A DNA stretch of 41,602 nt from Pseudaestuariivita rosea (GTDB lineage Bacteria > Pseudomonadota > Alphaproteobacteria > Rhodobacterales > Rhodobacteraceae): positions 1 to 41,602 of the forward strand of contig NZ_JACNMP010000029.1 of assembly GCF_017592335.1 (NCBI RefSeq), written 5' to 3'. The notes beneath the pieces were generated by a model, which saw nothing but the letters and a program-made list of their open reading frames with translations, did no database searches and had not been told where the DNA came from. The position numbers were made by a program, and so were the translations under genes. How positions within the stretch are numbered: the stretch's first letter is position 1; each line of letters opens with the position of its first letter. Positions 40,275 through 41,602 of the stretch are shown piece after piece.

Positions 40275-41372
40275 TCATGCCATGGTGGCTCGGCGCCGTC
40301 CTTCTACATCCATTGTACGAAGGGCCCAGAAAACGGCTTCTGGGGACACCTCGACTGGTTCATTATGGATCGTTTCCCCAGGGGCACAGGCACCTTCAGC
40401 GACCTGCATCAGTTGTTCATCTGTGACATCCTTCAGACCGAGGTCGGCAAGTGTCGTAGGCAGACCAACAGACGCACAGAATGTGAACACTTCATCTATC
40501 TGAGCCGTTGGTTTGCCTGTTAGAAACAATGCTGCCAGAACACCGATCGCAACCTTCTCGCCATGCCAGTAGTCATGTGTCTGTTTCAGGACGGTCAGTC
40601 CGTTGTGTATCGCATGACAGGCTGCAAGGCCGCCGCTTTCAAAGCCCAGGCCTGAGAGCAAAGTGTTCGCTTCAACAACGTGCTCCAGCGCGGGCGTGAC
40701 GCTTTGCGCCTCAACTGCAGCCTTTGCAAGCATGCCATATTCGAGAATGGTGTCATAACACAGACCCGCCAGCGCATGGGCGCTCATTGGGCCAGGTCGA
40801 CCGGTCATATTGCTGGCACGCTTAATCTGACAGGATTCCGCCTCAAACCATGTTGAAAGCGCATCACCAATACCGGCCACAAGAAAGCGTACCGGTGCCC
40901 GTGCAATAATAGCAGTATCGACCAATACGACATCAGGGTTTCGAGGCAGGATCAGATAGCGCTCGAACGCCCCTTCAGAGGTATAGATGACAGAAAGTGC
41001 GCTGCAGGGAGCATCGGTTGAGGCGATAGTCGGAATAATGATAATCGGACATTCTAACGCATGGGCGGCGGCCTTGGATGCATCAAGTGTTTTGCCACCA
41101 CCTATCCCAATGACCACATCGCAGGAGGCTTTACGGCCTTGCTCAACTAACTGATCAATTTCATTTTGAGAACATTCTCCACCAAATTGCTCAAAAGTGG
41201 CTGCGGGCATGTCAGCAAGCGCTGCTGTCACGCTATCATGCAGATGATTGACAACAAAAGCATCCTCGACAACCAGTGGCCGGGTACCAAAGCGCGCCGC
41301 TTCCTCTCCTAAAATAGACAAGGCATGGGCGCCTTGCACATAGCGGCCTGGAAATATTGCAGTCGTCAACAT
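40275..41372 (-). CDS. gldA: Glycerol dehydrogenase (iron/zinc-containing alcohol dehydrogenase family)
   Basis: 365 residues. It oxidises glycerol to dihydroxyacetone with NAD+. The NAD-binding GIGGGKTLDASKAAAH and PTIASTDAPCSALSVIY are clear, and the metal ligands lie in GIGDALSTWFEAE (Asp), ACHAIHNGL (His) and DYWHGEKVAIG (His). Length is that of GldA. The ATG at 41370-41372 has AAAAGGA 11 bases upstream. It is convergent with the nucleotidyltransferase-fold gene; no glycerol facilitator or dihydroxyacetone kinase is in the window. Confidence 0.9.
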   Translation of the reverse strand: MLTTAIFPGRYVQGAHALSILGEEAARFGTRPLVVEDAFVVNHLHDSVTAALADMPAATFEQFGGECSQNEIDQLVEQGRKASCDVVIGIGGGKTLDASKAAAHALECPIIIIPTIASTDAPCSALSVIYTSEGAFERYLILPRNPDVVLVDTAIIARAPVRFLVAGIGDALSTWFEAESCQIKRASNMTGRPGPMSAHALAGLCYDTILEYGMLAKAAVEAQSVTPALEHVVEANTLLSGLGFESGGLAACHAIHNGLTVLKQTHDYWHGEKVAIGVLAALFLTGKPTAQIDEVFTFCASVGLPTTLADLGLKDVTDEQLMQVAEGACAPGETIHNEPVEVSPEAVFWALRTMDVEGRRRATMA

Positions 41373-41469
41373 ATCAGTCTGTCCTTTTCTTATTCAATCT
41401 CATTGGTGTTTTTGGTCTCACTTTATGGAGCGTTCGATTTTCATTTAAGGTGCCCATTTTGGGATACTA

Positions 41470-41602
41470 GAGCAAGATGAGATCAGGTTGAAGCGTATCC
41501 TGAGTTGACAAGGTAATTCGCACATTCCTGCGGGGTGAAGCGGTCGAGCAGCTTACCGATCCTGCGCCATGTTGCCTCTATCGTGCGTTCGGCGGCGTCT
41601 CG
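41470..41602 (-). mobile_element. IS630-family insertion sequence, one end (partial)
   Basis: The right edge of the window enters an IS630-type element. Its likely terminus is AGAGCAAGATGAGATCAGG just after a TA dinucleotide (41468-41469), the target these elements duplicate. The other end is outside the window, so the terminal repeat is not confirmed. Confidence 0.65.
41483..41602 (-). CDS. IS630-family transposase, C-terminal fragment
   Basis: The minus-strand frame from the window edge reads RDAAERTIEATWRRIGKLLD then RFTPQECANYLVNSGYAST and a stop (41483-41485). TxExxWRxIGxLxDxFxPxECxNYxxxxGY is the C-terminal signature of IS630-type DDE transposases. About 39 residues are inside the window. 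Confidence 0.85.
   Translation of the reverse strand, partial: RDAAERTIEATWRRIGKLLDRFTPQECANYLVNSGYAST

Overview
The window reads as chromosomal DNA of a Rhodobacterales (Roseobacter-group) alphaproteobacterium. The grounds are a SAM/SAH riboswitch in front of metK (a class known from Rhodobacterales), Rhodobacterales-like LolC/LolD, GltX, HspQ, DUF2332 and trigger factor proteins, and moderately GC-rich housekeeping genes. The genus cannot be fixed from the sequence alone.

Layout. 1-127 is the 3' end of an IS3-family element. 324-6436 (minus strand) is a probable operon for a three-subunit molybdenum hydroxylase of the PaoABC type (Mo, 2Fe-2S and FAD subunits, with ATGA overlaps). It is followed by an unrecognised ORF that runs out of frame into a start-less PDR/VanB-type reductase, then a YdeI-like protein and a DEDDh exonuclease without an obvious start codon. 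A TetR-family regulator is divergent (6543-7163), with a 12-bp palindrome in the shared promoter region. 7346-8900 is an IS1182-family element whose transposase is frameshifted. 8901-9369 is non-coding and rich in palindromes.

9370-27739 is a housekeeping block: lolD/lolC, a Tat-exported MBL hydrolase, gltX, a cytochrome c lipoprotein, an HD hydrolase, DUF2332, pth, SAM/SAH riboswitch plus metK, a membrane protein, a glycosyltransferase-gabD-rppH operon, nadD, dacB and a dppBCDF-like peptide ABC transporter with no binding protein beside it. 27740-28305 is a repeat-rich spacer. 28306-34842 carries a lytic transglycosylase lipoprotein, an AEC transporter, hspQ, a class I amidotransferase-like hydrolase, an Asp/Arg heptad-repeat exported protein, a D-lyxose-isomerase-like protein, a flavodoxin-like protein, a second small cytochrome c and tig with its terminator.

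34866-36944 looks like a decayed integrated element. It starts at the 3' half of a tRNA-Leu gene cut in the anticodon loop, continues with overlapping phage-like ORFs and an HNH-nuclease fragment, and contains about 290 nt of hairpin-dense DNA without convincing coding potential. It abuts a fragmentary type II secretion locus (gspK-like, prepilin peptidase, gspG). After a 560-bp AT-rich regulatory-looking spacer come a GSU2403-type nucleotidyltransferase-fold protein, a glycerol dehydrogenase, and the 3' end of an IS630-family transposase at the right edge.

The least explained items are the hairpin-dense segment at 36339-36628, a 17-bp palindrome present identically in two spacers 18 kb apart, and the out-of-frame junction in the molybdenum-enzyme operon.
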